From the NCBI GenBank assembly GCA_038238115.1, contig JBBRYB010000080.1, positions 1 through 11,517 of the forward strand: a DNA stretch of 11,517 bases, given 5' to 3'. The position numbers were made by a program, and so were the translations under genes. Positions 1 through 6,935 of the stretch are shown piece after piece. The notes under the pieces are model-generated. The model was not told where the DNA came from and made no database searches. It was given only the letters and a program-made list of their open reading frames with translations. The first letter of the stretch is position 1. Each line of letters opens with the position of its first letter. The stretch is from JBBRYB01 sp038238115 (GTDB lineage: Bacteria > Actinomycetota > Actinomycetes > Propionibacteriales > Nocardioidaceae).

Positions 1-62
1 AGCCGGTCGGCCTCGCGGAGCTTGCGGACAATCTGCTCCGGAGTATGTCGTCGTCGAGTCAT
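1..62 (-). CDS. IS3-family transposase OrfA, N-terminal start (cut by window edge)
   Basis: Read on the minus strand from an ATG at 62-60, the first codons give MTRRRHTPEQIVRKLREADR, the typical opening of IS3-family OrfA. In that family OrfA carries a helix-turn-helix that binds the element ends and supplies the N-terminus of the OrfAB transposase made by frameshifting. A strong AAGGAGG ribosome site lies at 78-72, nine bases before the ATG, which settles the start. Only 20 complete codons are inside the window, so it cannot be told whether the element is intact. The recognition rests on the conserved TPEQIVRKLREAD stretch. Confidence 0.85.
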   Translation of the reverse strand, partial: MTRRRHTPEQIVRKLREADR

Positions 63-135
63 CGTGGTGATCCTCCTTAACCCACCATCGTGGGCCATCG
101 AGTCTCAACACGAGCGGACCAATCTCAAGGGGTCA
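63..135 (-). mobile_element. Presumed left end of the IS3-type element (leader of OrfA)
   Basis: This non-coding stretch lies between the OrfA start and the neighbouring gene. On the minus strand it holds the OrfA ribosome site and a small hairpin (CCAC-GATG-GTGG, about 83-94). A plausible element tip starts TGACCCCTTGAGATT at 135. IS3-family tips usually begin TG, but the partner inverted repeat is outside the window, so the boundary is inferred and no target duplication can be checked. Confidence 0.35.
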
Positions 136-234
136 CGCCAGCGAGGCAGGGTCGAGTTCGACGGCTCCCACGCGGCGGCCCGCAGACCTCATGATCTGCC
201 GCGTCGTCGCGGTGACAGCACGCCCGCGACCTGA

Positions 235-1374
235 TCAGATGCTTGTCTTCGAGCGCACTCGAAGCTTCGTGCTTGCTCGACCGGGCAGTGTGAGTTCCAA
301 CTGCAGCCAGTGCGCCAGGTCCTGGATCTCGCGGTCCACAGCAACCGTCATGGCCCCGGTGAAGTCCGAGTCCTGGTGGATCGCGTCGACTCGGAGAATT
401 CCGGCCTCGCCGTCAGCGGTGGCGTCGAGCTTCCCGACCAGCTGGTCGCCGTACAGGATCGGCAGCGCGAAGTATCCCCAGCGGCGCTTGGTAGCGGGCT
501 TATACATCTCCAGCTGGTAGTCGAATTCGAAGAGCTCGACGACTCGCTTGCGGTCATACACCAGCTGGTCGAGCGGGGAAGGCAACGCCGCACGCCCCGA
601 GAACGGCTGGCCCAACAACGACGGATCCACCCGCCATTCACCGTTGACACCCTCGACCACGGCCGGCTCACCGGCTTCCGCAACGTCAACGGGTTCCACC
701 GGGCATTTGGGTCCCCGTCCGCGAGCGATGCCGAGAGCGCCGAGCCCCCGCTCGTCGCGAATGCGTCGCGCCTCGTCGGCGGGGACCACCGGGTCGTCGG
801 GGTAGACCCGCGAGGCAAGGTCCCACAGCCGGTCGCGGCCGCTGACGCCGGCCGCCGCCACCTCACCGCGCTGCACCATCAACGAGAGCAGCATCCGCAC
901 GCTGCGGTTGTTGCTCCACCCGCTCGAGCGCCACGGGACGGCGCACGTGTCGGGCAGTTCACTCCCCGCGAGGGGGCCGTCGCGACGCAGCTGGTCGAGG
1001 ATGTCGAGGCGACAGGCGTCGTTGGCCCGTACCCAGTCACGGGTGTCCTCCTGCCACTCGCGCAGCGGCTCGGGGCCCGGCCAGCGGCCCATCTCCGCAC
1101 GGAACAAAACGACGTCCTCGGCCGGCCTGATGAACCCCCGAAGGTCGAGCAGGATCTGACGCTCAAGGGAGTCCTCGAGCTCGCCAGGCGAGTACGACGA
1201 CCCCAGGCGTGACCAAGCCACCAGATCGGCACTCGGCGCGATGGCGGCGGTCGTGGCGTTCTGGAGCAGGGTCAGGTGGCGCACCACGTCAAGGAGCTCG
1301 GTCGGCCGTGGCATGTCGAGGAGCTGCGCGCGAACGGCGATCCGACCCGCATCGGTTCGCGACAGCTGATGCAC
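235..1374 (-). CDS. Winged-helix DNA-binding protein of the AlkZ/YcaQ (HTH_42) family
   Basis: About 379 residues, the usual length of the family. Characterised members (Streptomyces AlkZ, E. coli YcaQ) are HEAT-like/winged-helix DNA glycosylases that unhook interstrand crosslinks or remove alkylated bases. Visible landmarks are the head HQLSRTDAGRIAVRAQLL, the stretch APSADLVAWSRLGSSY, and the C-terminal barrel signature SPLDQLVYDRKRVVELFEFD followed by KRRWGYFALPILYGDQLVGK. The catalytic pair in characterised members is QxD or QxQ just before the APSADL stretch; here it reads QNA, so the second residue is lost. The chosen GTG (1374-1372) has GGAGG (1384-1380) five bases ahead; the alternative GTG at 1380 would overlap that ribosome site. 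It lies 67 bases behind the isochorismatase-like gene on the same strand and may be its operon partner. Confidence 0.85.
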   Translation of the reverse strand: MHQLSRTDAGRIAVRAQLLDMPRPTELLDVVRHLTLLQNATTAAIAPSADLVAWSRLGSSYSPGELEDSLERQILLDLRGFIRPAEDVVLFRAEMGRWPGPEPLREWQEDTRDWVRANDACRLDILDQLRRDGPLAGSELPDTCAVPWRSSGWSNNRSVRMLLSLMVQRGEVAAAGVSGRDRLWDLASRVYPDDPVVPADEARRIRDERGLGALGIARGRGPKCPVEPVDVAEAGEPAVVEGVNGEWRVDPSLLGQPFSGRAALPSPLDQLVYDRKRVVELFEFDYQLEMYKPATKRRWGYFALPILYGDQLVGKLDATADGEAGILRVDAIHQDSDFTGAMTVAVDREIQDLAHWLQLELTLPGRASTKLRVRSKTSI

Positions 1375-1441
1375 GGCCACCTCCGACAGAATGTGCGGCG
1401 ACCGCGGGCTGCCCTCCCGATGACCCCGACGCCGGACGGTG

Positions 1442-2002
1442 TCAGCGGTCTCCGCCGAGGTTGATCGAATCGGTGGTCACCGTCTGTGCCTGCCGTCCGG
1501 GAGCGGTGTGGTGCTGCCAGTAGAGGTTTGTGTGGTCAATGACCTTGTCGGGCGTCGGGGCTCCCCATTGGCTGAGGTCCTCGGTGGTATGAGCGTCACC
1601 GACGAGTGTCGCGTCGTAACCCCTGACGATCGCCCCGTGAAGGGTGGATCGGATGCACTCGTCGGTCTGCGCCCCGGCGACGACCAGGTGCCCCACCTTG
1701 CGCTGAGCAAGGACGATCTCGAGCTCGGTGTCCTCGAAGGCGTCGCCGTACTGTTTGTGGACTGTCGGCTCAGACTCGTCCTGCTTGAGCTCGGGAACGT
1801 AGTTCCAGCCGTCACTGCCGACGGGCAGGTTGTCTGCGTTGTGTTGAACCCAGACGACGGGCACATGCTCCGTCCTAGCCTTGTCCACGAGAACGGCGAT
1901 GTTCGCAATGACGTCGTCGCGGTTGTGTGCGTGAGCCACCACGTCCTTCTGAACGTCGATGACGAGCAGCGCGGTATTGGGGCGGTCGGGCAGGGTCGTC
2001 AT
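1442..2002 (-). CDS. Isochorismatase-family cysteine hydrolase
   Basis: A cytosolic hydrolase of 186 residues, typical for the family, which includes nicotinamidases, N-carbamoyl-amidases and isochorismatases. The Asp-Lys-Cys catalytic triad is visible: D16 in ALLVIDVQ, K83 in VHKQYGDAF, and C116 in AGAQTDECIRSTLHGA, where the preceding VAGAQT carries the usual cis-peptide. Later GYDATLVGDAHTT is the conserved strand after the nucleophile. The substrate cannot be read from the sequence. The ATG at 2002-2000 is preceded by GAGGAG (about 2013-2008). A TAGCAT box at 2044-2039 on the same strand may be its -10 element. The winged-helix gene follows 67 bases downstream, suggesting co-transcription. 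No frameshift or stop is seen. Confidence 0.9.
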   Translation of the reverse strand: MTTLPDRPNTALLVIDVQKDVVAHAHNRDDVIANIAVLVDKARTEHVPVVWVQHNADNLPVGSDGWNYVPELKQDESEPTVHKQYGDAFEDTELEIVLAQRKVGHLVVAGAQTDECIRSTLHGAIVRGYDATLVGDAHTTEDLSQWGAPTPDKVIDHTNLYWQHHTAPGRQAQTVTTDSINLGGDR

Positions 2003-2159
2003 GGCTGTCTCCTCGGGCGATCGGTTGTGAACACTCCGATGCTATTGGCGGGCACCGACAGTCCGGTACCGCGTGGAGGAGTCACCTTGCACGCTCCTGC
2101 CGCCGACTGGATGCCCGGTTCGGTCGTCCAGCACACGATGGCTATCGAGCACGGGTGGT

Positions 2160-2165
2160 TAATGT
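2160..2165 (+). promoter_or_regulatory. Probable -10 box of a leaderless promoter for the DinB-like gene
   Basis: TAATGT fits the actinobacterial TAnnnT consensus and ends six bases before the ATG at 2172, so transcription would start at or next to the A of the start codon. No ribosome site precedes this ATG, which agrees with a leaderless transcript. No clear -35 box is seen. Confidence 0.5.
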
Positions 2166-2171
2166 CTTCGC

Positions 2172-2948
2172 ATGGCTGAGTTCATCCATGCCGATCTGCG
2201 TGGCTCCCAGTTCGAGCGGGTCGACCTCAGCGGCGCGCAGCTCCGCACGGTCGACCTGACCAACGGCCGGTTCTTCGGCGTCGACCTGAGCGGGGTCGTG
2301 ATGCGAGGCGTCGAGCTGGTCGACGTCCAGATCGACGGCGAGATCGACAACCTGACGATCAATGGCGTCGACATCGCGCCCCTGATCAACGCCGAGCTCG
2401 ACGAGCGGTATCCCGACCGAGCCAAGATGCGCCCCACCGATCCGGCGGGCTTCCGCGAGGCATGGGACGTCGTCGAACGGCTCTGAAGTGAAACCATCCA
2501 ACGGGGCCGCCGGCAGGACCCAGAGCTGTTGCACGACTCGGTCGACGGCGAGTGGTCGTTCATCGAGACGCTGCGGCATCTGGTGTTCGCCAGCGACGCC
2601 TGGATCAGGCGGGCGTTCCTCGGCGATCCGTCGCCCTGGGATCCGCTGGACCTGCCGTGGGACGAGATGCCGGACACGCCGGGCGTCCCCCGCGACCGCG
2701 ACGTACGGCCCTCCCTCGACACGGTGCTCGAGTTGCGCCGCGACCGGATGTCCACCGTGCACCAGCTCATCGCGGCCCTGACCGACGAGTCCCTCAACGA
2801 GGCCACCGACCCGGTCGAAGGGCCCGGCTGGCCGGAGCCACGCAGCTACCCGGTGCGCGAGTGCCTGCTGATCATCCTTGACGAAGAGTGGCATCACCGG
2901 CTCTTCGCCGAGCGAGACCTGGATGCCCTGGAGGCGCGCAGTTCCTAG
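2172..2948 (+). pseudogene. DinB-family protein with pentapeptide-like head, interrupted by an in-frame TGA
   Basis: One continuous frame of 258 codons, interrupted only by TGA at 2484-2486. Residues 1-50 (ADLRGSQFERVDLSGAQL, VDLSGVVMRGVEL) resemble pentapeptide repeats; IDGEIDNLTINGVDIAPLI links to the DinB_2 four-helix bundle. After the stop the same frame gives HDSVDGEWSFIETLRHLVFA, DLPWDEMPDTPGVPRDRD and YPVRECLLIILDEEWHHRLF, with the helix histidines expected for metal binding in DinB folds. Such proteins occur in actinomycetes, some related to mycothiol- or bacillithiol-dependent transferases; the reaction here is unknown. The stop sits after FREAWDVVERL where relatives usually have Trp, so one TGG to TGA change explains it. 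As it stands, a 104-residue head would be made. The downstream half has no obvious start signal of its own. Sequencing error or stop readthrough are alternatives. Confidence 0.8.
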
Positions 2949-3148
2949 AAGGTGGGGCATACAGCGCTGCTGGACCGTGAGGACGGCTCATCGAGCGCCG
3001 CGTCACCAACGCTCCATCCGATGGGCGGCACCAACTGCTGGCTCGAACGGGCCTCCGACTGGTGCTTGGGCACGGCTCGAGACAGGCTTCGACGAGGACG
3101 CGTACGCCTTGGCATGCTTGTCGATTGGGCGCTGTTGCCTGGAGCGGC
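2949..3148. other. Gap without a supported gene
   Basis: Two hundred bases between the DinB-like pseudogene and the end of the DUF1272 gene. Short open frames exist on both strands, but none has a ribosome site or a recognisable family motif. The plus strand around 3020-3060 (GGTNCWLER) faintly recalls the end of some IS5-type transposases; this is too weak to call. Confidence 0.4.
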
Positions 3149-3394
3149 CTACCACACCTCGTGAAGGCCTGGCTGGTGGACTCGTTGTGAGGACGCCGGA
3201 TGCTCGCCGAGGTGGTTCGCAGCCCGCGTCGGTCGAGGGGTGAGCTGGCCTGCACAGTTCGGGCAGCGTCCGGCGAGGCAGCGCTCTGCGCACTCCGCAC
3301 ACCACGTGCACTCGAAGCTGCACATCCACGCCGATCGTGAGTCCGGCGGCAGGTCGGCGTCGCAACACTCGCACGAGGGCTTCATCAAAAGCAC
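3149..3394 (-). CDS. DUF1272 small zinc-ribbon protein
   Basis: A small cytosolic protein of about 81 residues with four cysteine pairs or clusters: CECCD, CSFEC, CAEC and CPNC, arranged as in DUF1272 (KPSCECCDADLPPDS, then WMCSFECTWCAECAE, then GRCPNCAGQLTPRP). The cysteines very probably bind zinc; the biological role of the family is unknown. The GTG at 3394-3392 gives the head VLLMKPSCE, which matches the usual MLxMRPxCE start; an ATG at 3385 is the alternative, and the longer upstream frame back to 3511 does not resemble the family. The C-terminal tail HPASSQRVHQPG is also typical. It stands alone on the minus strand with no close partner, although the oxidoreductase-methyltransferase gene lies upstream on the same strand. 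Confidence 0.88.
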   Translation of the reverse strand: MLLMKPSCECCDADLPPDSRSAWMCSFECTWCAECAERCLAGRCPNCAGQLTPRPTRAANHLGEHPASSQRVHQPGLHEVW

Positions 3395-3564
3395 GGGTCC
3401 AGTCTCACCCAACTCGCCCAAGTCCGTGGTGAGAAGGGATCGCCTACGTTCGTGGCGTCGGTTCGATTGGCCGGAATCCGGCACCATCGCCGCGGATGTA
3501 CCTGGCCGCAAGTGGCCGTTCCCTGCCGACCTCAGCCATCGGTGCCGCGGTTTGAAGGTGGTCG

Positions 3565-3589
3565 CTGAGCCCGGTGGTCGTCGGCTCAG
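3565..3589 (-). terminator. Hairpin over the stop codon of the oxidoreductase-methyltransferase gene
   Basis: CTGAGCC (3565-3571) pairs perfectly with GGCTCAG (3583-3589) around an 11-base loop; the TGA stop of the gene (3588-3586) is within one arm. There is no T-run after it, so it is not a canonical intrinsic terminator. It may be a weak terminator or an mRNA-end stabiliser. Confidence 0.35.
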
Positions 3590-5211
3590 GCACGCCGCCG
3601 GGCACGCAGGACGGAGTCGCCGACCGTCAGCAGCTCCCCGTCGGGACCGGTGAGCTCACGCTGGCGGACCTCGACGACCTCGACGTCCCAGGTCTGCGGG
3701 TCGAGCGCGGACACCAGGTCTTGGGGGGTGAACATGAAGTCGTGGCGGCCGTGTCGCAGCCCGGTCGAGAGGTCGTCGGGGTGGTGTCCCACGACGAGCA
3801 GGGTGCCGCCGAGGGCGACTGCACCGGCGAGCCGCCGGGTGAGGTCGACCATGCCGCCGTCAGGCAGGTGCATGAACTGCGATGTCACCAGATCCCAGCG
3901 CTCATCCATACCGTCACTTTCCGGGTCGAACGCTCGGACGTCGAGGTGGCGCCACTCGGTGCGCTCGTCCACACCGGCGGCGGCTGCGTGGGACGCCGCC
4001 CGCTCCAGTGCGACCGTACTGAAGTCGATGCCGGTGACCGACCAGCCACGTTCGGCCAGCCAGATGGCGTCCGCGCCTTCGCCGCTCCCGACGTCGAGGG
4101 CCCGCCGGGGTTCGAGGTCGGCTGCCTCGGTTTCGAGCTGCGGGTTGACGCGACCACTCCAGATCGCGTCGCGGGCGCCGTACCTGTCCTCCCAGGCCGG
4201 CCGTTCGAAGAAGCCGGCCAGTTCGGCGCGCTGGGCCGCGACGGCCGCCTGCGTCTCCTCCTCGATCAGGTCGGCGTTGACCATCGCGCCCACGCGGAGC
4301 CCGGCGGCGGCCGAGGAGACGACCTGGGCCATCGCGTCGCCGACGTTGCCTGCTACCCAGACTCCTGGCACTGCGGTGGCCCCGGTGGCCTCGGACGGGA
4401 TGAGGGTGCCGAGCACGGTGCCACCGATCGTGAACGGTTCCGGCTTGAGGCCGAGGGGCGCCAGGAACTCCGCCCGGGGCTGGAAACCCGACGAGACAAC
4501 GACGGCATCGCATCCGAGCTCATCGCCGGAGGAGAGCCGGAGCCCGCGCAGTACGTCGTCCTCGACCAGTACCGCCACCGGCGGGTCGGCGATGACGCGA
4601 ACACCTCGGGCGTGCAGTCGCTCGAGGTCGTCGTCGGCCGGTCGCGCAGCGTTCTCGCCAAGGACCACCACCACGTCGTCGGTGAGCTGGCGGAAGAGCA
4701 GGGCCTGGTGCGCGGCCATGGGGTTGGTGGCCAGCACGGCGATCGCGCGGTCACGGACCTCCCAGCCGTGGCAGTACGGGCAGTGCAGCACGTCTCGCCC
4801 CCAACGGTCGGCCAGTCCCGCCACGTCGGGCAGCACGTCGGTGACCCCGGAGGCGACCAGCAGCCGGCGCCCGATGAACTCGCGACCGTCGTCGGTGGAG
4901 ATGACGAAGCCCGTGCCCGGCAGGTCCCACCGTCGTACGGCGGCGACCCGGCCGTGGGACACCTGGACGCCGTACTGCGCCACCTCGTCGCGGCCGATCT
5001 TCAGCAGCTCCAGCGGGGGCATGCCTTCGCGACCAAGGTAGTTGTGCACGTGGCCTGCCGGGGCGTTGCGCGGAGTGCCGGTGTCGAGGAGCAGCACCGG
5101 GCGGCGTGATCTGCCCAGCGCCAGCGCCGCACTGAGCCCTGCCGCACCGCCACCGACGACCACCACGTCGTAGCTCTGCGTCGCTCGCTGTGATGACTTC
5201 ATCGCACCCAT
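3586..5211 (-). CDS. Fused FAD-dependent thioredoxin-reductase-like oxidoreductase and class I SAM methyltransferase
   Basis: About 541 residues, intact. Numbered from the ATG at 5202, residues 12-315 form a TrxR-like flavoprotein: FAD motif VVVVGGGAAG (13-22), redox pair HCPYCHGWE (C141, C144) and second FAD motif GVWVAGNVGDA (280-290). The second Rossmann segment reads AIAVLATNPMAAHQALLF and lacks the usual GxGxxA NADPH motif. After a short linker, residues about 320-538 are a SAM methyltransferase: motif I ALDVGSGEGADA (368-379), the acidic loop VTGIDFS, then TSQFMHLP and GGTLLVVGHHPDD. Proteins with both halves are known in actinomycetes; I know of no proven substrate. The CxxCHG form resembles dithiol oxidases such as GliT and HlmI more than true thioredoxin reductases, so oxidation and S-methylation of a small thiol is a reasonable inference. 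The start could be ATG 5211 or 5202; neither has a strong ribosome site. The gene is divergent from the XRE-cupin regulator. Confidence 0.92.
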   Translation of the reverse strand: MGAMKSSQRATQSYDVVVVGGGAAGLSAALALGRSRRPVLLLDTGTPRNAPAGHVHNYLGREGMPPLELLKIGRDEVAQYGVQVSHGRVAAVRRWDLPGTGFVISTDDGREFIGRRLLVASGVTDVLPDVAGLADRWGRDVLHCPYCHGWEVRDRAIAVLATNPMAAHQALLFRQLTDDVVVVLGENAARPADDDLERLHARGVRVIADPPVAVLVEDDVLRGLRLSSGDELGCDAVVVSSGFQPRAEFLAPLGLKPEPFTIGGTVLGTLIPSEATGATAVPGVWVAGNVGDAMAQVVSSAAAGLRVGAMVNADLIEEETQAAVAAQRAELAGFFERPAWEDRYGARDAIWSGRVNPQLETEAADLEPRRALDVGSGEGADAIWLAERGWSVTGIDFSTVALERAASHAAAAGVDERTEWRHLDVRAFDPESDGMDERWDLVTSQFMHLPDGGMVDLTRRLAGAVALGGTLLVVGHHPDDLSTGLRHGRHDFMFTPQDLVSALDPQTWDVEVVEVRQRELTGPDGELLTVGDSVLRARRRA

Positions 5212-5238
5212 GTCCACGAGTGTGAGAGGCGCGGGGTC

Positions 5239-5249
5239 GTTTGACAAAC
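5239..5249. promoter_or_regulatory. Palindromic operator candidate with TTGACA box in the divergent intergenic region
   Basis: GTTTG-A-CAAAC is a perfect 11-base palindrome in the 66-base gap between the two divergent genes. It contains TTGACA (5241-5246), a consensus -35 hexamer for the plus-strand regulator. A second inverted pair, TTGC (5254-5257) and GCAA (5265-5268), follows. XRE-cupin proteins commonly control the gene they are divergent from, so binding by the neighbour is inferred, not shown. Confidence 0.5.
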
Positions 5250-5277
5250 CTGCTTGCCGTATCAGCAAATAGAGGCC

Positions 5278-5849
5278 ATGGTCGACAATGCCGCCCTCAC
5301 CCTGGCCCTGCAACGCGTAGGCCCCCGCCTGCGCCAGTTGCGGCTCGAGCGAGACGCGACCCTGGCCGACCTCGCCGCCGAGACCGGGATCTCGGTGAGC
5401 ACCCTGTCGCGGCTGGAGTCCGGCGGACGCAAGCCGACGCTGGAGCTGCTGCTCGCGCTGGCCAAGGCCCACCGCGTCGCGCTCGACGAGCTCGTCGACG
5501 CACCCGAGACCGGCGATCCGCGGATCCGGGCGCGACCCGTGCAACGGCACGGGATGACCTTCCTGCCGCTGACCCGTCGCCCAGGTGGCTTGCAGGCGTT
5601 CAAGCAGATCCTGCCGCCACGCCCGACGAGCGCCCGAACCCGCAGACGCATGAGGGCTACGAGTGGCTCTACGTCCTCTCCGGGCGCCTACGCCTGGTCC
5701 TGGGCGGTCGCGACCTGCTGCTCTCCCCCGGCGAGGTGGTCGAGTTCGACACCCGCACACCACACTGGATCGGCAACCCCGGCCCAGAACCGGTCGAGGC
5801 ACTGGCAATCTACGGGCCACAAGGCGAACGGATGCATGTCCGCGCCTGA
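5278..5849 (+). pseudogene. XRE-family regulator with C-terminal cupin domain, one-base frameshift
   Basis: From the ATG at 5278 (AGAGG just ahead) the frame gives an XRE helix-turn-helix, RLRQLRLERDATLADLAAET then GISVSTLSRLESGGRKPTLE, followed by LLLALAKAHRVALDELVD. After GGLQAFKQILPPRP the frame leaves the family. The cupin resumes one frame back: THEGYEWLYVLSGRLRLVLG, LLLSPGEVVEFDTRTPHWIG and GPQGERMHVRA up to the stop at 5849. Restoring one C to the CCC run at 5622-5624 (CGC CCC GAC GAG) rejoins the halves as about 190 residues, the normal size of the family. Such proteins are usually autoregulated repressors that sense a small molecule through the cupin. If the shift is real, only the DNA-binding half with a scrambled tail is made. 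The fused oxidoreductase gene is divergent and is its likely target. Confidence 0.85.
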
Positions 5850-6048
5850 CATCAGCCCGGCGGTGCGCGCAAGTCGCGCAGCAGATCTGCTCCGCCCAGC
5901 GACAGCTCCCAGGGCTACAGAGACTAGCGGACGTCTCGGAGCCACCGCGGAAACTGATGGTGGTCTGTGTCGACTGGTAAACCAGAGACGGCTCCACGGC
6001 ATCCTTGGCATGATCACCCCGTGGAGTTCGAGAACGCCCACTGCGCGA
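5850..6048. other. Gap without a supported gene
   Basis: Two hundred bases after the cupin stop. The minus strand stays open through it because the frame of the oxidoreductase gene happens to lack stops up to about 6190, but the translation there is arginine- and serine-rich and has no family features. No RNA gene was recognised. Confidence 0.4.
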
Positions 6049-6435
6049 CCCTCGCCCGAGAGCAACAAGGGCCAGCGTGAGCAACCGCGCATAGCTGGGC
6101 ACGCCCCAACTGCGTTCGTGGACCAACATCCGGTACACCTCAGGTGAGATGAGCGTCCAAACAACGTCACGGGGCTGTCTCGGTGGTCACTCCAAGGGGA
6201 GGGCGCCTAGATCCGCGAGGTGGTCGCTGAAGGCGGTCGCACTAGCGAATCGCTTCCGTCTTGGCGTCTCGGCAAGGGCCGCGAAATCGCCGTCGCCGCT
6301 GTGCCCGGCGGCCAGCAGGACCGCTGCCAGCGGCTCCATTCGCGAGACCAGGTCGCGGGAAATCGAGGCGTAGCGCTGCACGACGCTGTAGGGGTCGGTC
6401 TCCGCAGCGCACGCCGCCAGGTCGTTCACCTGCAC
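6049..6435 (-). pseudogene. TetR-family regulator remnant: ligand-binding part only, frames disturbed
   Basis: Read from 6435 downward, the segment DPYSVVQRYASISRDLVSRM, then EPLAAVLLAAGHSGDGDFAAL and FASATAFSDHLADLGALP, matches the helices of the TetR effector-binding domain. The conserved end DVVWTLISPEVYRMLVHERS follows at about 6165-6105, in the usual place before the C-terminus. Between the halves the frame must shift twice: LGVTTETA is read one frame back, then the first frame returns. One C missing from the run at 6196-6199 and one C extra in the run at 6171-6174 (minus-strand bases) account for it, and a TGA at 6188-6186 falls inside. The N-terminal helix-turn-helix that should precede is absent above 6435. 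It therefore cannot work as a regulator as written. Confidence 0.7.
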
Positions 6436-6587
6436 CTCAACCGATTCACACGTTGAAGCGGAACGACAATGGGGTCAATTGGTGGTTGCTGACCACCGCT
6501 GATTTTGGTTGGAAAAGATCGGCTGACCTGGGCAAACACTGCCTCGACGCTGTTGGGCGGTGCTGGTCGACTCTGGCCATCGCGGAA

Positions 6588-6609
6588 CGTTTGCGGACCG
6601 TTTGCGGAC
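6588..6609. repeat. Perfect tandem duplication of an 11-base unit
   Basis: CGTTTGCGGAC occurs twice back to back (6588-6598 and 6599-6609), just beyond the stop of the toxin gene. Such short direct repeats can be recombinase or integrase arm sites, or slipped-strand duplications; nothing nearby decides which. Confidence 0.75.
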
Positions 6610-6616
6610 TGCAGCG

Positions 6617-6935
6617 CTAGTCGTCGGCCCGCTCAGAGACCTTCGCCTCGATCCAGGCAGGGTCGCGACGAACACCGACGACGGCGAGCACATCGATCCG
6701 GTCCCCGCCGACGAGATACACGACCATGTACGGGAACCGCTTGACCAGCGCTCGACGGTACGACTCGAACAGGAAGGCCCCTGAGTCAGGGAACATCTCG
6801 ATGCGCTCGACCTGCTCATCCCAGCCGCGCCTCGAAACGGCTCGGCAACGCCGAATCGAACTGCTCGTAGCGGTCATAGATCGATGCCAGATCATCTTCC
6901 ACACCAGGGTGAAAGACCAAACGCAGTTGAGTCAC
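6617..6935 (-). pseudogene. ParE/RelE-type toxin of a toxin-antitoxin pair, one-base frameshift
   Basis: From the GTG at 6935-6933 the frame gives MTQLRLVFHPGVEDDLASIY, DRYEQFDSALPSRFEARLG and then TGA. One frame over, the protein continues DEQVERIEMFPDSGAFLFES, YRRALVKRFPYMVVYLVGGD and DVLAVVGVRRDPAWIEAKVS up to the stop at 6617. That order (N-terminal helices, FP-SG, the strand RFPYMVVY, then the closing RRDPAWIE) is that of ParE/RelE toxins, which bind gyrase or ribosome-associated mRNA; which target applies here is unknown. Removing one G from the GGG run (plus-strand CCC 6820-6822) restores RFEARLDEQVERIE, the usual reading, giving about 105 residues. The start overlaps the antitoxin stop by four bases (GTGA), the classic translational coupling of such operons. 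Confidence 0.82.

Noticed and set aside
310..1212. Long plus-strand open frame opposite the winged-helix gene
   Set aside because: It is the antisense reading of a well-supported gene and has no family motifs or ribosome site.
1439..2179. Plus-strand open frame opposite the isochorismatase-like gene
   Set aside because: Shadow of a gene with an intact catalytic triad on the minus strand.
3020..3160. Faint resemblance to the C-terminal end of an IS5-type transposase
   Set aside because: Only a few residues (GGTNCWLER) match and the frame would need changes; the DUF1272 end overlaps the region. Not enough to call.
3574..5109. Plus-strand open frame of about 510 codons opposite the fused oxidoreductase gene
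   Set aside because: Antisense shadow created by GC-rich codons; the minus-strand protein has clear FAD, CxxC and SAM motifs.
3586..6138. A single minus-strand open frame of about 850 codons including the oxidoreductase-methyltransferase
   Set aside because: Only the part up to 5211 resembles the protein. Beyond it the frame runs antisense through the XRE-cupin gene with an arginine-rich, featureless translation; it is open by chance in high-GC DNA.
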